Source: JAAYDK01 sp964543935 (lineage in GTDB: Bacteria > Spirochaetota > Spirochaetia > Sphaerochaetales > Sphaerochaetaceae). Taken from it: a DNA stretch of 64,000 nucleotides. Location of the stretch: NCBI GenBank assembly GCA_964543935.1, contig CAZJAK010000003.1, positions 12,723 to 76,722 of the forward strand, written 5' to 3'. Every line of letters begins with the position of its first letter. Positions within the stretch are counted from its first letter, which is position 1. A program made the translations under genes and the position numbers. Of the stretch, positions 16,179 through 25,271 are shown piece by piece. Under the pieces are notes generated by a model. The model ran no database searches. It saw nothing but the letters and a program-made list of their open reading frames with translations, and was not told the DNA's origin.

Positions 16179-17987
16179 TCATTGCCCTGTCTGGGTTCGA
16201 TACATCAAGGCATACTTCCCATGTATCGCCATAAGTTGATCGTGAGTACCTTTCTCAACGATCTCGCCATTCTCAATCATGATAATCAAATCCGAATCCC
16301 GAATCGTGGACAACCTGTGAGCGATTATGAACGATGTCCTGCCCTTGCAGAGACTCAGCATGGCCCGACGAATTTTCTGTTCCGTCACCGTATCGACCGA
16401 GCTGGTGGCTTCATCAAGGATTAAAATCGGCGCATTGGCAAGAACCGCCCTAGCGATTGTCAACAACTGCCGTTCCCCCTGTGATAACTCCGAACCACCC
16501 TGTTCCAGAATCGTTTCATAACCGTTCGGCAGACGCTCGATGAATCCATCTGCACCAGAGATTCGAGCAGCTTCCCGGATGTGTTCAAGCGAGACCTTTG
16601 TATGTCCGTAACAGATATTGTCTCTTACCGATTGTGCAAATAGAACTGTATCCTGCAAGACGACCCCGAACGCATTGCGAAGATCGGGCAGTTTATACTC
16701 CCGCAAGTCATGACCGTCCAATGTGATGCTGCCGCCCGTCACATCATAGAATCTGGTCAACAGATTGATCGCCGTTGTTTTCCCCGACCCGGTGGGGCCT
16801 ACGATAGCCACTTGGGTCCCTGCAGCGATTGTCAACGAAAAGTCTTTCAACACAAGCTTGTCCATATCGTAGCCGAATTGAACGTGTTTGAACTCAATAT
16901 CTCCCCTCGGATTTTCCAAACCGAATGCATTGGGAACATCTTTTGGCTCAGATTCCTCATCGAGTATCTGAAAAATACGCTCAGCACCCGCTACCGCAGT
17001 CTGAAAATTATTATACAGATTGGCCACTTCGACAAAAGGCCGGGTGAACTGGCGGATATAGAGCAGGAAACTCGTGATAAGCCCTATGTCTGAAATGCTG
17101 GCATGAACAAACAGGACCCCGCTGAATACCGCTATAGCCACAAAGCACAAGTTGTTTATGACATTCATCAGCGGCATCAGGAATCCAGACCAAATCAGAG
17201 CCTTGATGGAGACTTTACAAAGAGCGTCATTCTTCTGTGCAAAGTCGGCCTCCATACGCTCTTCCATGGAAAATGCTTTGACAACGGCAATTCCGGAAAT
17301 ACTTTCCTCAACCTGACCGTCGAGCGATCCAAGATGCTTCTGCTGCTGGGCGAAAAGTTTTCTGGTCCTTTGGGTTACTGTCCTCGTAAGAAAGTAGATC
17401 AATACCACACTAATGAGGGAAACAAGCGTCAACAGCGGGCTCAGGCAAAGCATCATGACCAAGATACCGATGATGGAGAAGCTGTAAGTCAAAAGCTGTG
17501 TCAAAGAATTCGACAACGTGGTGCTGATGGTATCCACATCGTTCGTCAGTCGACTCATCAGCTCGCCATGCTGATGCCTATCGAAGAACCTGAGCGGCAG
17601 TCCACGCATCTTGTCAAACAGCGTGGTGCGGATATGATGTATCATGCGCTGACCGATGGAGGCCATCAGATAACTCTGTAGGAATTTTACCAACCAATCG
17701 CAGACGTACAGTCCAGCCAAGCAACTGAGGATGCCGATTACCGCATCTCTGTGGCTTATGGCTGTCACAGCTTTACCAGTGATGTAGGGAGACAGTATGG
17801 AGGCGGCCGACCCCACTGCTGAGAGGAATAAAATCAGACTGAGCCCTTTCCTCCTCCCGCGCATCAATTGCCAGAGCCTGCAGAGCGTTCCTTTCATATT
17901 CTTCGGCTTTACGACTACAGCTCCTCTGCCCGGACGGGAAATTCCGCTGATATGTGCCGGAGGTGTGTAAATCTGCTTATTCGGCAT
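16179..17987 (-). CDS. ABC exporter, catalytically intact half of a heterodimer
   Basis: A 602-residue fusion of a six-helix exporter domain (about 45-340) and a nucleotide-binding domain. Walker A is GPTGSGKT; Walker B is ILILDEATSSVD with the catalytic Glu; the H-loop is IIAHRLST. The signature is LSQGE rather than LSGGQ. In heterodimeric exporters such as TM287/288 and BmrCD, one subunit keeps the catalytic Glu while carrying the altered signature, as here. ATG 17987 has GGAGGG seven bases upstream; the start overlaps the stop of its partner by 11 bases. The gene is visibly richer in A and T than its surroundings (two hand-counted lines gave about 45% GC). Confidence 0.9.
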   Translation of the reverse strand: MPNKQIYTPPAHISGISRPGRGAVVVKPKNMKGTLCRLWQLMRGRRKGLSLILFLSAVGSAASILSPYITGKAVTAISHRDAVIGILSCLAGLYVCDWLVKFLQSYLMASIGQRMIHHIRTTLFDKMRGLPLRFFDRHQHGELMSRLTNDVDTISTTLSNSLTQLLTYSFSIIGILVMMLCLSPLLTLVSLISVVLIYFLTRTVTQRTRKLFAQQQKHLGSLDGQVEESISGIAVVKAFSMEERMEADFAQKNDALCKVSIKALIWSGFLMPLMNVINNLCFVAIAVFSGVLFVHASISDIGLITSFLLYIRQFTRPFVEVANLYNNFQTAVAGAERIFQILDEESEPKDVPNAFGLENPRGDIEFKHVQFGYDMDKLVLKDFSLTIAAGTQVAIVGPTGSGKTTAINLLTRFYDVTGGSITLDGHDLREYKLPDLRNAFGVVLQDTVLFAQSVRDNICYGHTKVSLEHIREAARISGADGFIERLPNGYETILEQGGSELSQGERQLLTIARAVLANAPILILDEATSSVDTVTEQKIRRAMLSLCKGRTSFIIAHRLSTIRDSDLIIMIENGEIVEKGTHDQLMAIHGKYALMYRTQTGQ

Positions 17988-19695
17988 GATTTTTCCCTCC
18001 AATTTGCGAATCATAAATATCTTGATAGGTCCGACAGGACGCCAGCAATTGCTCGTGTGTGCCGAATCCCCGCATCTGTCCCTGCTCAAGGCACAGAATG
18101 CGGTCGGTCTTCATGACGGTGGAGATGCGCTGGCTGATGAGCAACACTGTCACTTTGCCCGAAAGGCTGTGCAACCCCTGCAGCACCGCCGATTCGGTCT
18201 CGGCATCGAGGGCGCTGGTGAAGTCGTCAAGAATCAATATGACCGGATCTTTTACCAGCGCCCTGGCGAGTGAAATGCGCTGTTTTTGTCCGCCTGAAAG
18301 ATTGACACCGCCCTGACCCAACACAGTGTCGTAGCCCAGTTCCGTCTTTTGAATGAACGAATCGGCACAAGCAATCTCAGCCGCCCGCACAAGTGTTGCA
18401 TCGTCAGCGTCGGCCCTTCCCCAACGAAGATTCTCCCTGATGGTACCGCTGAACAACAGCGCCTTTTGAGGGACGACCGCAATAGCGTTTCTCAATATCT
18501 TCTCGTCCAGGCGCGTCACGTCGCAACCGTCGATCAAAATCCGGCCTTTCCGGACATCATACAAACGTGGGATGAGGTTGACCAAAGTGGTTTTTCCCGA
18601 ACCGGTCGGTCCGATGATTCCAATGGTCTGACCCGGTGCGATATGGATGTTCACGTCGTGCAACGCATCTTTGCTGCTCCCGGCATAGGAAAAGGAGACA
18701 TGTTCAAAGAGAATGTCGCCTTTGATATCCGGCGCCAGCGGGCGGTCCGGTCGAGATTGAGCCGGCTTCTCCTCCAACACTTCCCGGATGCGCTCGGAGG
18801 ATGCGATCGCCCGCACCGTTGTGTTTATCACATTGGAAATCATCGTGATGGTGAAAAGGACTTGCGTCATGTAGTTGACCGACGCCATGAGTTTGCCGAT
18901 TTGCGATGCGTCGTGATGTTGAGATATCCAAAGCAAGATCACGATACCGAGATTGACGGTTAGGTTGATGAAAGGGGAAAACACCGCCAAAACCTGCAAC
19001 GCTTGGGTGTTCGAGACTGCCAATTCATGTGAGGCCGTATTGAACTTTTCAGCCTCTTCATCCTCTGCGCTGAAGGCTTTGACGACCCGGACAGAAGAAA
19101 GGAACTCGCGTGCGACGCTGTTCAACCTGTCCAGTTTTTTCTGAACCTTGCCGAAACGGGGATACCCAAATTTTATGTTTCCGAGTATCAGGACGGTTAC
19201 GACTAAAAGAATCACGATCATGACTGGAGCTTGTCTCGGAGTCTGGATGACGATCAGGATGATGGCACCCACACAGGTGATCGGCGATTTGACCATCATG
19301 CGCATCATGCTATTGAGGAACTCTTGGATTTTTATCACGTCACTCGTGATACGGGTGATGATGGAGGCTGGTTGCAGGTGATCAAGATTTTCCAATGAAA
19401 GCATGTGAACGCAGTGGTACATGTCCCGGCGCAGTTCCTTCCCGATTGTCTGGGAGGTACGGCTTGCAAATATATTGCGCATGACTGCACAAACGGCACC
19501 GAGCAACGCGATGCCCAACATGATGGCGCCATAGGAGAAAATTCTTGGGATATCTGCTTCCTTGATACCCTTGTCCACGATATACGACATGAACGTCGGT
19601 TGTAAAAGGTCGGCAATGGCCTCCAGTGACAAAAACATGGTCGAAAGGAGAAAAATCCCAAGATGGTGGCGCAGGTATCGCAGAATCAGCCTCAT
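17977..19695 (-). CDS. ABC exporter, degenerate-site half of a heterodimer
   Basis: A 572-residue exporter with an N-terminal six-helix domain (about 1-315) and a nucleotide-binding domain. Walker A is GPTGSGKT and the signature is the canonical LSGGQ. Walker B reads ILILDDFTSALD, so the catalytic Glu is replaced by Asp, and the H-loop reads LLISQRIST with Gln where His is usual. Both changes mark the degenerate subunit of heterodimeric type IV exporters; its partner gene is directly downstream. Substrate unknown; multidrug export is the common role. The ATG overlaps the stop of an upstream MarR-like ORF by three bases. Confidence 0.9.
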   Translation of the reverse strand: MRLILRYLRHHLGIFLLSTMFLSLEAIADLLQPTFMSYIVDKGIKEADIPRIFSYGAIMLGIALLGAVCAVMRNIFASRTSQTIGKELRRDMYHCVHMLSLENLDHLQPASIITRITSDVIKIQEFLNSMMRMMVKSPITCVGAIILIVIQTPRQAPVMIVILLVVTVLILGNIKFGYPRFGKVQKKLDRLNSVAREFLSSVRVVKAFSAEDEEAEKFNTASHELAVSNTQALQVLAVFSPFINLTVNLGIVILLWISQHHDASQIGKLMASVNYMTQVLFTITMISNVINTTVRAIASSERIREVLEEKPAQSRPDRPLAPDIKGDILFEHVSFSYAGSSKDALHDVNIHIAPGQTIGIIGPTGSGKTTLVNLIPRLYDVRKGRILIDGCDVTRLDEKILRNAIAVVPQKALLFSGTIRENLRWGRADADDATLVRAAEIACADSFIQKTELGYDTVLGQGGVNLSGGQKQRISLARALVKDPVILILDDFTSALDAETESAVLQGLHSLSGKVTVLLISQRISTVMKTDRILCLEQGQMRGFGTHEQLLASCRTYQDIYDSQIGGKNHAE

Positions 19696-19949
19696 GCTTC
19701 GCCTCGTTTCATCCGATGAATGTTGCAGGGGGGCCAACCTATAGTCAGCTTCTCCGGCAACACGCAAAAATCGCCAATCTCCAAGCGCAGCCTCAGGTGA
19801 ACACCTGCACGTTTGGAGAGCACTTCCCTGCTGGAACCAGTCCGTTTTCGACCGTTTTTACGTCCGGCTGCATGGTGAATGACAGAGCGCATGGTACACC
19901 AGCTCTCAACCAGCTTGCCGACAGTCTCAAGATCATGATTGAAAATCAT
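19692..19949 (-). pseudogene. Truncated MarR-like regulator ORF
   Basis: An 85-residue ORF with AAGGAG nine bases before ATG 19949 and a stop that overlaps the start of the ABC exporter gene (ATGA). The N terminus (HDLETVGKLVESWCTMRSV) looks like helix 1 of a MarR protein, and the end (IGDFCVLPEKLTIG then IHRMKRGEA) resembles the HTH recognition region. The wing and C-terminal dimerisation helices of a normal 140-150-residue MarR are absent. MarR genes often head such exporter operons. Either the gene lost its 3' half by deletion, or it is a short functional leader ORF. The family match is by eye only. Confidence 0.4.
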
Positions 19950-20142
19950 GGACGGATTCTCCTTCCGCTTCTTCGTTAGGCACTTTGCCATCATAACGCT
20001 AAACAGGCAATGTTTCACAGCACCATATGAATGCTAAACGCAAAGAGTGCACATGATATGCGACCACACACGCAGAATCGAACCTAAAAAATCTCAGGTC
20101 TAGCGCAAAGGGGAATTTTCTGTCATTCTCGTGAAAACCGGT

Positions 20143-21696
20143 TCATTCCCACTCGATCGTCCCGGGTGGCTTGCTGGTGATGTCATACAGCACCCGGTTG
20201 ACCCCGGCCACCTCGTTGCATATCCGCGAGGCGGCGGCTTGCAAGACTTCTGGCGGGAAGCGGAACCAGTCGGCTGTCATGGCGTCCTCACTGGTGACGG
20301 CCCGCAACGAACACACTTCGCGATACGTCCGCTCGTCCCCTTGCACCCCAACGCTCTTGACCGGCAGCAGGCAGGCCAAAGCTTGCCAAATGGTACCATA
20401 GAGACCGGCCTTGCGGATTTCTTCGATGAAAATCGCATCGACTTCGCGAAGTGTATCCAAGCGCTCCTTGGTTACCTCTCCGACACAGCGCACACCGAGC
20501 CCCGGTCCGGGAAACGGATGACGCCAGACAATTTCGTCGGGCAGGCCGAGTTCCTTGCCCAACAGGCGCACCTCATCCTTGAACAACTCGCGCAGGGGCT
20601 CGAGCAACGCAAAGCGCATCTTCTTTGGCAGGCCGCCAACATTATGGTGGCTCTTGATCGTCACCGACGGCCCCCCCGAAGGACTGATGCTTTCGATGAC
20701 ATCCGGATAGAGCGTCCCTTGGGCCAGGAATGCTATGTCGCCGGCCGCCACAGCCTCGTGCTCGAACACATCGATGAAAACCTTGCCGATGATCTTGCGC
20801 TTCTGCTCCGGATCGGTCACCCCTGCGAGGGCGCTCAGGAAACGCTGCTCGGCATCAGCATAGCACAATTGGATTTTGAAGGTATCTCGGAAGACCTTGA
20901 GCACTAAATCGGCCTCGCCTTTGCGTAGCAAGCCATTGTTCACGAACACACATACCAATTGGTCGCCGATGGCCTTATGGATGAGTGCGGCCGTGACCGA
21001 TGAATCGACACCGCCGGAGAGACCACACAACACCAGCTTGTCGCCAACAATCGTGCGGATGCGTTGGACCTCGCTGGCGATGAAACCACTCATCGACCAA
21101 TCTCCGCTCGCTTTGCAGATATCAGATACGAAATTTGCCAGCAACAAAGAACCTTCAGCCGAATGAACTACTTCGGGATGGAACTGGACACCGTACAGCG
21201 CGCGCTGTTGATCTTCAATCACCGTGAAGGCGCAATTCTCCGTGGAGGCAGTACAGGAAAATCCTGATGGCAATCGGCATACCGAGTCCCCGTGGCTCAT
21301 CCACACCTGACTGCCCTCACTCAGGCCGCGCAACAACCGGGAAGGTTCTTGCGTGCGCGTCAGATGGGCAAAGCCATACTCGCGGCGGTCAGGACGCTCG
21401 ACCGACCCTCCGTTCATCACGGCCATCACCTGCAATCCGTAGCAAATGCCTAAAATCGGTATTCCCAACGAAAATAAAGCTGGATCGGGTCGGGGAGAAC
21501 CCTCTGCGGTCACGCTGGCCGGACCACCTGAAAAGATAATTCCTTTCGGCGCAATACGGGCGACTTCTGCAGCAGGGACCGTATAGGGAACTATCCGGCT
21601 GTATACATGATTCTCACGGACCCTACGGGCAATCAACTGGCTGTATTGGGCTCCAAAATCGAGCACCAGGACAGTATCGTGGCTGGTTTCGGCCAT
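20143..21696 (-). CDS. guaA: GMP synthase (glutamine-hydrolysing)
   Basis: A 517-residue enzyme that converts XMP to GMP with ATP and glutamine. The class I amidotransferase domain has the nucleophile Cys in ILGICYGLQ and the His/Glu pair in GVQFHPEVVHS. The ATP-pyrophosphatase domain has the P-loop LSGGVDSSV. The C-terminal dimerisation domain ends with the family's VNRVLYDITSKPPGTIEWE. ATG 21696 is preceded by AGGAG at nine bases; the long N-terminal extension of the frame runs antisense over the transporter gene and is not real. It is the last gene of the long minus-strand run, 20 bases after the ECF S-component. Confidence 0.98.
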   Translation of the reverse strand: MAETSHDTVLVLDFGAQYSQLIARRVRENHVYSRIVPYTVPAAEVARIAPKGIIFSGGPASVTAEGSPRPDPALFSLGIPILGICYGLQVMAVMNGGSVERPDRREYGFAHLTRTQEPSRLLRGLSEGSQVWMSHGDSVCRLPSGFSCTASTENCAFTVIEDQQRALYGVQFHPEVVHSAEGSLLLANFVSDICKASGDWSMSGFIASEVQRIRTIVGDKLVLCGLSGGVDSSVTAALIHKAIGDQLVCVFVNNGLLRKGEADLVLKVFRDTFKIQLCYADAEQRFLSALAGVTDPEQKRKIIGKVFIDVFEHEAVAAGDIAFLAQGTLYPDVIESISPSGGPSVTIKSHHNVGGLPKKMRFALLEPLRELFKDEVRLLGKELGLPDEIVWRHPFPGPGLGVRCVGEVTKERLDTLREVDAIFIEEIRKAGLYGTIWQALACLLPVKSVGVQGDERTYREVCSLRAVTSEDAMTADWFRFPPEVLQAAASRICNEVAGVNRVLYDITSKPPGTIEWE

Positions 21697-21716
21697 CTCA
21701 CAAGCTCCTTTGTTCT

Positions 21717-22277
21717 TCACCACATCATCGAACGGGCCGGTGGATAAGCCCGTACGGTCGTCTTGGATACGACGATCCCCAACACCACACCAACACCCGC
21801 TTGCAACGCATTCAACGGAATCTCGACCAAGGCGGCTTCGAAGCCGTAGAACAGGCTGCCCGCCAAGTAATATCCTCCAACCATCGCCGCCATTCCCAGT
21901 ATGCCGCCCAAGACCAAGCGCCACAGCGATGCTTCGACAAGCTGCCCCCGCTCCACGCGTGGTTTGGCGAACAATCCCACCAACAGACCTTGGGCACCAT
22001 GGATGACCAACGAGAAGGGCGCCCACTGCGAATACCCGCCCAACAAGTCGGCAAAGGCCGTCCCCACCCCTCCACTGATGGCCGCAACCCACGGACCGAA
22101 CAGGTAAGCTGCAAAGCAAATGACTACATCGCACAGACTGATGTAGCCTTTGACGATCGGGGTGGGAAATCTGACGGCGATCGTGAAGACCACCGTTACT
22201 GCTGTCAACACGGCCACCAATGCTATGCGCAAGGCGGTCTTCGAGGAAGGTCTCTTGCCGGAGTCGGTCGTTGCCAT
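21717..22277 (-). CDS. ECF transporter S component (substrate-binding subunit)
   Basis: A 186-residue membrane protein with about six helices and the hallmark segments of the PF07155-type S components: TAVTVVFTIAVRFPTP, KGYISLCDVVICFAAYLFGP, and GGVGTAFADLLGGYSQWAPF. It captures a vitamin or precursor with high affinity and hands it to the EcfT/EcfA module encoded just upstream. Riboflavin, a thiamine precursor or a purine-related compound are possible; adjacency to guaA does not settle this. AAGGAG lies just before ATG 22277. A dedicated S-component next to A and T genes indicates a group I ECF system. Confidence 0.85.
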   Translation of the reverse strand: MATTDSGKRPSSKTALRIALVAVLTAVTVVFTIAVRFPTPIVKGYISLCDVVICFAAYLFGPWVAAISGGVGTAFADLLGGYSQWAPFSLVIHGAQGLLVGLFAKPRVERGQLVEASLWRLVLGGILGMAAMVGGYYLAGSLFYGFEAALVEIPLNALQAGVGVVLGIVVSKTTVRAYPPARSMMW

Positions 22278-22309
22278 CTCAATGCTCCTTGCACCGGCTG
22301 GTCAATCTG

Positions 22310-23077
22310 TCAAATCCGGAACACCAGCCAGCAGCTTATCGGCATGATAATGGAAATGGCCATGTGGGTAAAGAGCGCGGCCTGCAACGGCAAGCGGCGA
22401 AAGCGGCTACGGGGAGCAGTCCGTCCAAATCCGCGGTGCTCGAGGCTCATAGCCAGGTTGGGGATGGCTTTCAATGCAAAGACCAGGGCAGCCGTCACCG
22501 TCGGAACGGCATCTTTGAGATGCTGCTTCTTGGCTGCCTTCTGGCCAAGATTTGCCTCCCGCAAAGCATGTGAGTCGCTGATCATCTTGAACGCCTCGGC
22601 GATGAACGGTACGAAACGGAAGGTCAGAGTCAACACCAGTGAAAACCGGTACGGTAAACCAAACCACCCCAATGTAGTCAGGATCGTCCCCATCGGAGTC
22701 GTCCAGAAGTAAAGCGTGCACAGGTACGTCAACGTGATGAAACGACCGGCCAGACGCCCGAACTGCATGACCGACTCGGTGCTCGCCACCATATGCGGTC
22801 CGATGCTCAGCAACGCTTGGCTGTCGCGATACGTGAGGGGAACAAACACGAGCATCATGGCCAGCAACGGGGCTATCATCGCCAACGGTTTGACAGCCTG
22901 CTTGAATCCTACCGAGACAATGGCGAGCAGCATGGTGAAAGATAAGACCACGGCCAACCCAATCCATGAGAGCGGGACAAACACCAAGATGCATAGCAAC
23001 AGGACCGCCACGGTCTTGGCCCTCGGATCGAACCGATACACGAATCCTTTTCCGGCAATGAACATGTTGGTAGTCAT
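22310..23077 (-). CDS. ECF transporter T component (EcfT/CbiQ family)
   Basis: A 255-residue membrane protein that couples the ATPase to the S component. It has a cluster of N-terminal helices, then the two coupling helices with their conserved Arg motifs: SHALREANLG and SLEHRGFGR. The start overlaps the stop of the dual ATPase gene by four bases (ATGA). The S-component gene follows after 32 bases, giving the order A, T, S. Confidence 0.9.
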   Translation of the reverse strand: MTTNMFIAGKGFVYRFDPRAKTVAVLLLCILVFVPLSWIGLAVVLSFTMLLAIVSVGFKQAVKPLAMIAPLLAMMLVFVPLTYRDSQALLSIGPHMVASTESVMQFGRLAGRFITLTYLCTLYFWTTPMGTILTTLGWFGLPYRFSLVLTLTFRFVPFIAEAFKMISDSHALREANLGQKAAKKQHLKDAVPTVTAALVFALKAIPNLAMSLEHRGFGRTAPRSRFRRLPLQAALFTHMAISIIMPISCWLVFRI

Positions 23078-24489
23078 CGTTCTTTGCCTCCCGCTAAGAC
23101 TCCTTGGTCCATGACGTAGGTCCTGCTGGCCAAGCTCTCGGCGAACGACCGGTCATGGGTGATCAACAGGATACCGGCACCCCGGCTACGCAGCAACCCC
23201 ACCATCTCGAAAGCGGCCGAATAAGTAACCCCGCTATCCAATTCATCCAAGATGTAGAAGGGTCGATCCAGCAAATAATGGATCGCCGCCTGCAGGTGTT
23301 TGCGCATGCCGTAGCCCATGGTCGCCACGGTGGCGTCGACATCGAGGTGAAACAGGTCGGCACAGCGGACCACCAACTGCTCCTTTTCTGAACTCGTCCT
23401 TGTACATCCGCGCAACGACCACGCCAACTCATCACGGACAGTACCCATGAACAACTCATAATCGGGATTTTGGAACACATAGCCGACAATCCTGTTCAAG
23501 TCCTTGCGCCCGACTTCCTTGCCGTCATACTTGAATGTCCCCTTCTGGACCGCATCCAACCCACATACAGTCCTGCTGAACGTGCTTTTTCCCGATCCGT
23601 TGGGACCGACCAATGCGACAATTTCTTCACTTTCCAATCGACAATCAGCTACTTGCAACAGGAATGGAGGGCCGTCGCTGACCGAAGCGCGCTGATGGGT
23701 AGCCTCCACATCGTGGCATTCCAACACATGCCTGGTCGACTCGGTGAACTCGACTTCGACTGCCGGGAAAGCTTGATCGCACACCCGTTCGAATTCCAAC
23801 ACGGTCTCCTCTTCCGACCCGACCTTCAAACGGCCATGCGATAACAATGCATAGCGGTCGAAGGTGCCGTGGAATTCATCGATATAGCGCGAGGCAAAGA
23901 CCAAGACGGTACGGTCACTGGAGGCGATGCGCCCGATAAGGCGCTCACGCCATGACGAGTCCAAATCGTCAAACGGTTCATCCAAAATCCATACAGGTGC
24001 AGCGATGGCCTCTGCCACAGCCAACAACAGGCGTTTGCGCTCTCCACCCGACAGTTCTTGTGGATTGGCACCGGCCACATGGTGCAAACCCCATGAGCGC
24101 AATGCAGAGCCGATGCGGGTGGCGATGACCGCATGATCCAATCCCAGCGACTCCAAGGGAAAGGCAATCTCGTCTTCGCAAGTGGTCATCAGCAACTGAT
24201 CTTGCGGGTCTTGGGCCACCAACGTGCACAGATGGGTCAAATCCCATGGTTCGCAAGATCCGACATCTTTGCCTGCCAACTCGACAGTGCCTCCGACGAT
24301 ACCGGAACGGTACTTGGGAATGAGGGCGCACAGGATATGGGCAAGAGTTGACTTTCCACTGTCTGGAGGGGCAAGGACCAACATATGCGATCCCGCGGAT
24401 ACTGTCAGATCAAGGTTTTCGAACAACCGTTCACCCTCATTTCCATAGGAGAACGAGAGATCGCGGACCTTCAAGGAGCCAGTATCCAT
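23074..24489 (-). CDS. Fused double ATPase of ECF transporter (EcfA-EcfA')
   Basis: A 471-residue protein with two nucleotide-binding domains in tandem, replacing the usual EcfA1/EcfA2 pair. Domain 1 (about 1-230) has Walker A APPDSGKS, signature LSGGE and Walker B VWILDEP. Domain 2 (about 270-471) has Walker A GPNGSGKS and Walker B YILDELDSG, but its signature is replaced by MGYGM, far from LSGGQ. The two composite ATP sites should therefore be unequal. The ATG at 24489 has AGGGG five bases upstream; an in-frame GTG at 24495 that overlaps the plsC stop is an alternative. Confidence 0.87.
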   Translation of the reverse strand: MDTGSLKVRDLSFSYGNEGERLFENLDLTVSAGSHMLVLAPPDSGKSTLAHILCALIPKYRSGIVGGTVELAGKDVGSCEPWDLTHLCTLVAQDPQDQLLMTTCEDEIAFPLESLGLDHAVIATRIGSALRSWGLHHVAGANPQELSGGERKRLLLAVAEAIAAPVWILDEPFDDLDSSWRERLIGRIASSDRTVLVFASRYIDEFHGTFDRYALLSHGRLKVGSEEETVLEFERVCDQAFPAVEVEFTESTRHVLECHDVEATHQRASVSDGPPFLLQVADCRLESEEIVALVGPNGSGKSTFSRTVCGLDAVQKGTFKYDGKEVGRKDLNRIVGYVFQNPDYELFMGTVRDELAWSLRGCTRTSSEKEQLVVRCADLFHLDVDATVATMGYGMRKHLQAAIHYLLDRPFYILDELDSGVTYSAAFEMVGLLRSRGAGILLITHDRSFAESLASRTYVMDQGVLAGGKER

Positions 24490-24491
24490 GG

Positions 24492-25235
24492 TCACCCCTG
24501 GACCAATTGCCCATACCGTTCGGCAATGGCACCGAACACTTGCTGGGGCAAGGCCTTCAACTGTTCTTCATCAAGGTCTGCAGTCGGAATGGGTTGGCAG
24601 ACCGACATGCAAATCGGCACACGCCGGATGCCCTTCTTGGTTTCAAAGGCTTGGCGGGTTCCCACTATGGCGATTGGGACTATCACGGCTTTGGCCCTGG
24701 TGGCCAATTTCAAACTACCGCTTTTGAACTCGCCCAACGAACCGGTCTTGCTACGGGTTCCCTCGGGAAAGATGAACATCGGGATGCCGTTGCGGATATT
24801 CTCGACCCCTTTGAGGATGGCCTCGATCGAAGAACGCGGACTTCTGCGCTCAATGTATACGCAATGGATGGACTCGATCCAATAGTTCAAAATCGGGACT
24901 TTTTTGAGCTCTTTCTTAGCAATGAAACCTGCCCACACACGCAATGCGGCAATCACGGCCGGGATGTCGAGCAAGCTCTGATGGTTGGCAACAAAACAGA
25001 CCGGGGTACCGTCGTGCGGGACGACATCGCTTCCGTCGACCGTGATTTTCACATTGACCACCATCATGATGGTCCGGGCGATGAGAATCCCGTTGAAACG
25101 CACCCATCGGTCGGCGGCAGCATAGCGTTTGAAGGCCCGCAATAGCGCGGTAGGGATGATCGCGACAAATACCGAGAGGATCAATACCGGAATGACCAAT
25201 GCGAAGGCAAGCGTCAGATGGATGTATTTCAACAC
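24492..25235 (-). CDS. plsC: 1-acyl-sn-glycerol-3-phosphate acyltransferase
   Basis: A 247-residue membrane-bound acyltransferase that makes phosphatidic acid from lysophosphatidic acid. One N-terminal helix (IHLTLAFALVIPVLILSVFVA) anchors it. The catalytic NHQSLLD motif (HX4D) and the FPEGTRSK substrate-binding motif are intact. GTG is the likely start at 25235, with AGGAGG eight bases upstream. It lies between an ABC exporter gene (36 bases upstream) and the ECF ATPase, so phospholipid synthesis is coexpressed with transport genes. Confidence 0.93.
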   Translation of the reverse strand: MLKYIHLTLAFALVIPVLILSVFVAIIPTALLRAFKRYAAADRWVRFNGILIARTIMMVVNVKITVDGSDVVPHDGTPVCFVANHQSLLDIPAVIAALRVWAGFIAKKELKKVPILNYWIESIHCVYIERRSPRSSIEAILKGVENIRNGIPMFIFPEGTRSKTGSLGEFKSGSLKLATRAKAVIVPIAIVGTRQAFETKKGIRRVPICMSVCQPIPTADLDEEQLKALPQQVFGAIAERYGQLVQG

Positions 25236-25271
25236 GATGCATTCCTCCTAGGCACCTTCGGATCATTGCTT

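Noticed and set aside
16179..19949. Exporter region as a mobile element
   Set aside because: It is somewhat AT-richer, but no transposase, integrase, terminal repeats or target duplication were found.
21697..22134. N-terminal extension of the guaA frame by 146 residues
   Set aside because: It covers the ECF S-component gene in another frame, has no family similarity, and guaA has a normal start with AGGAG at 21696.
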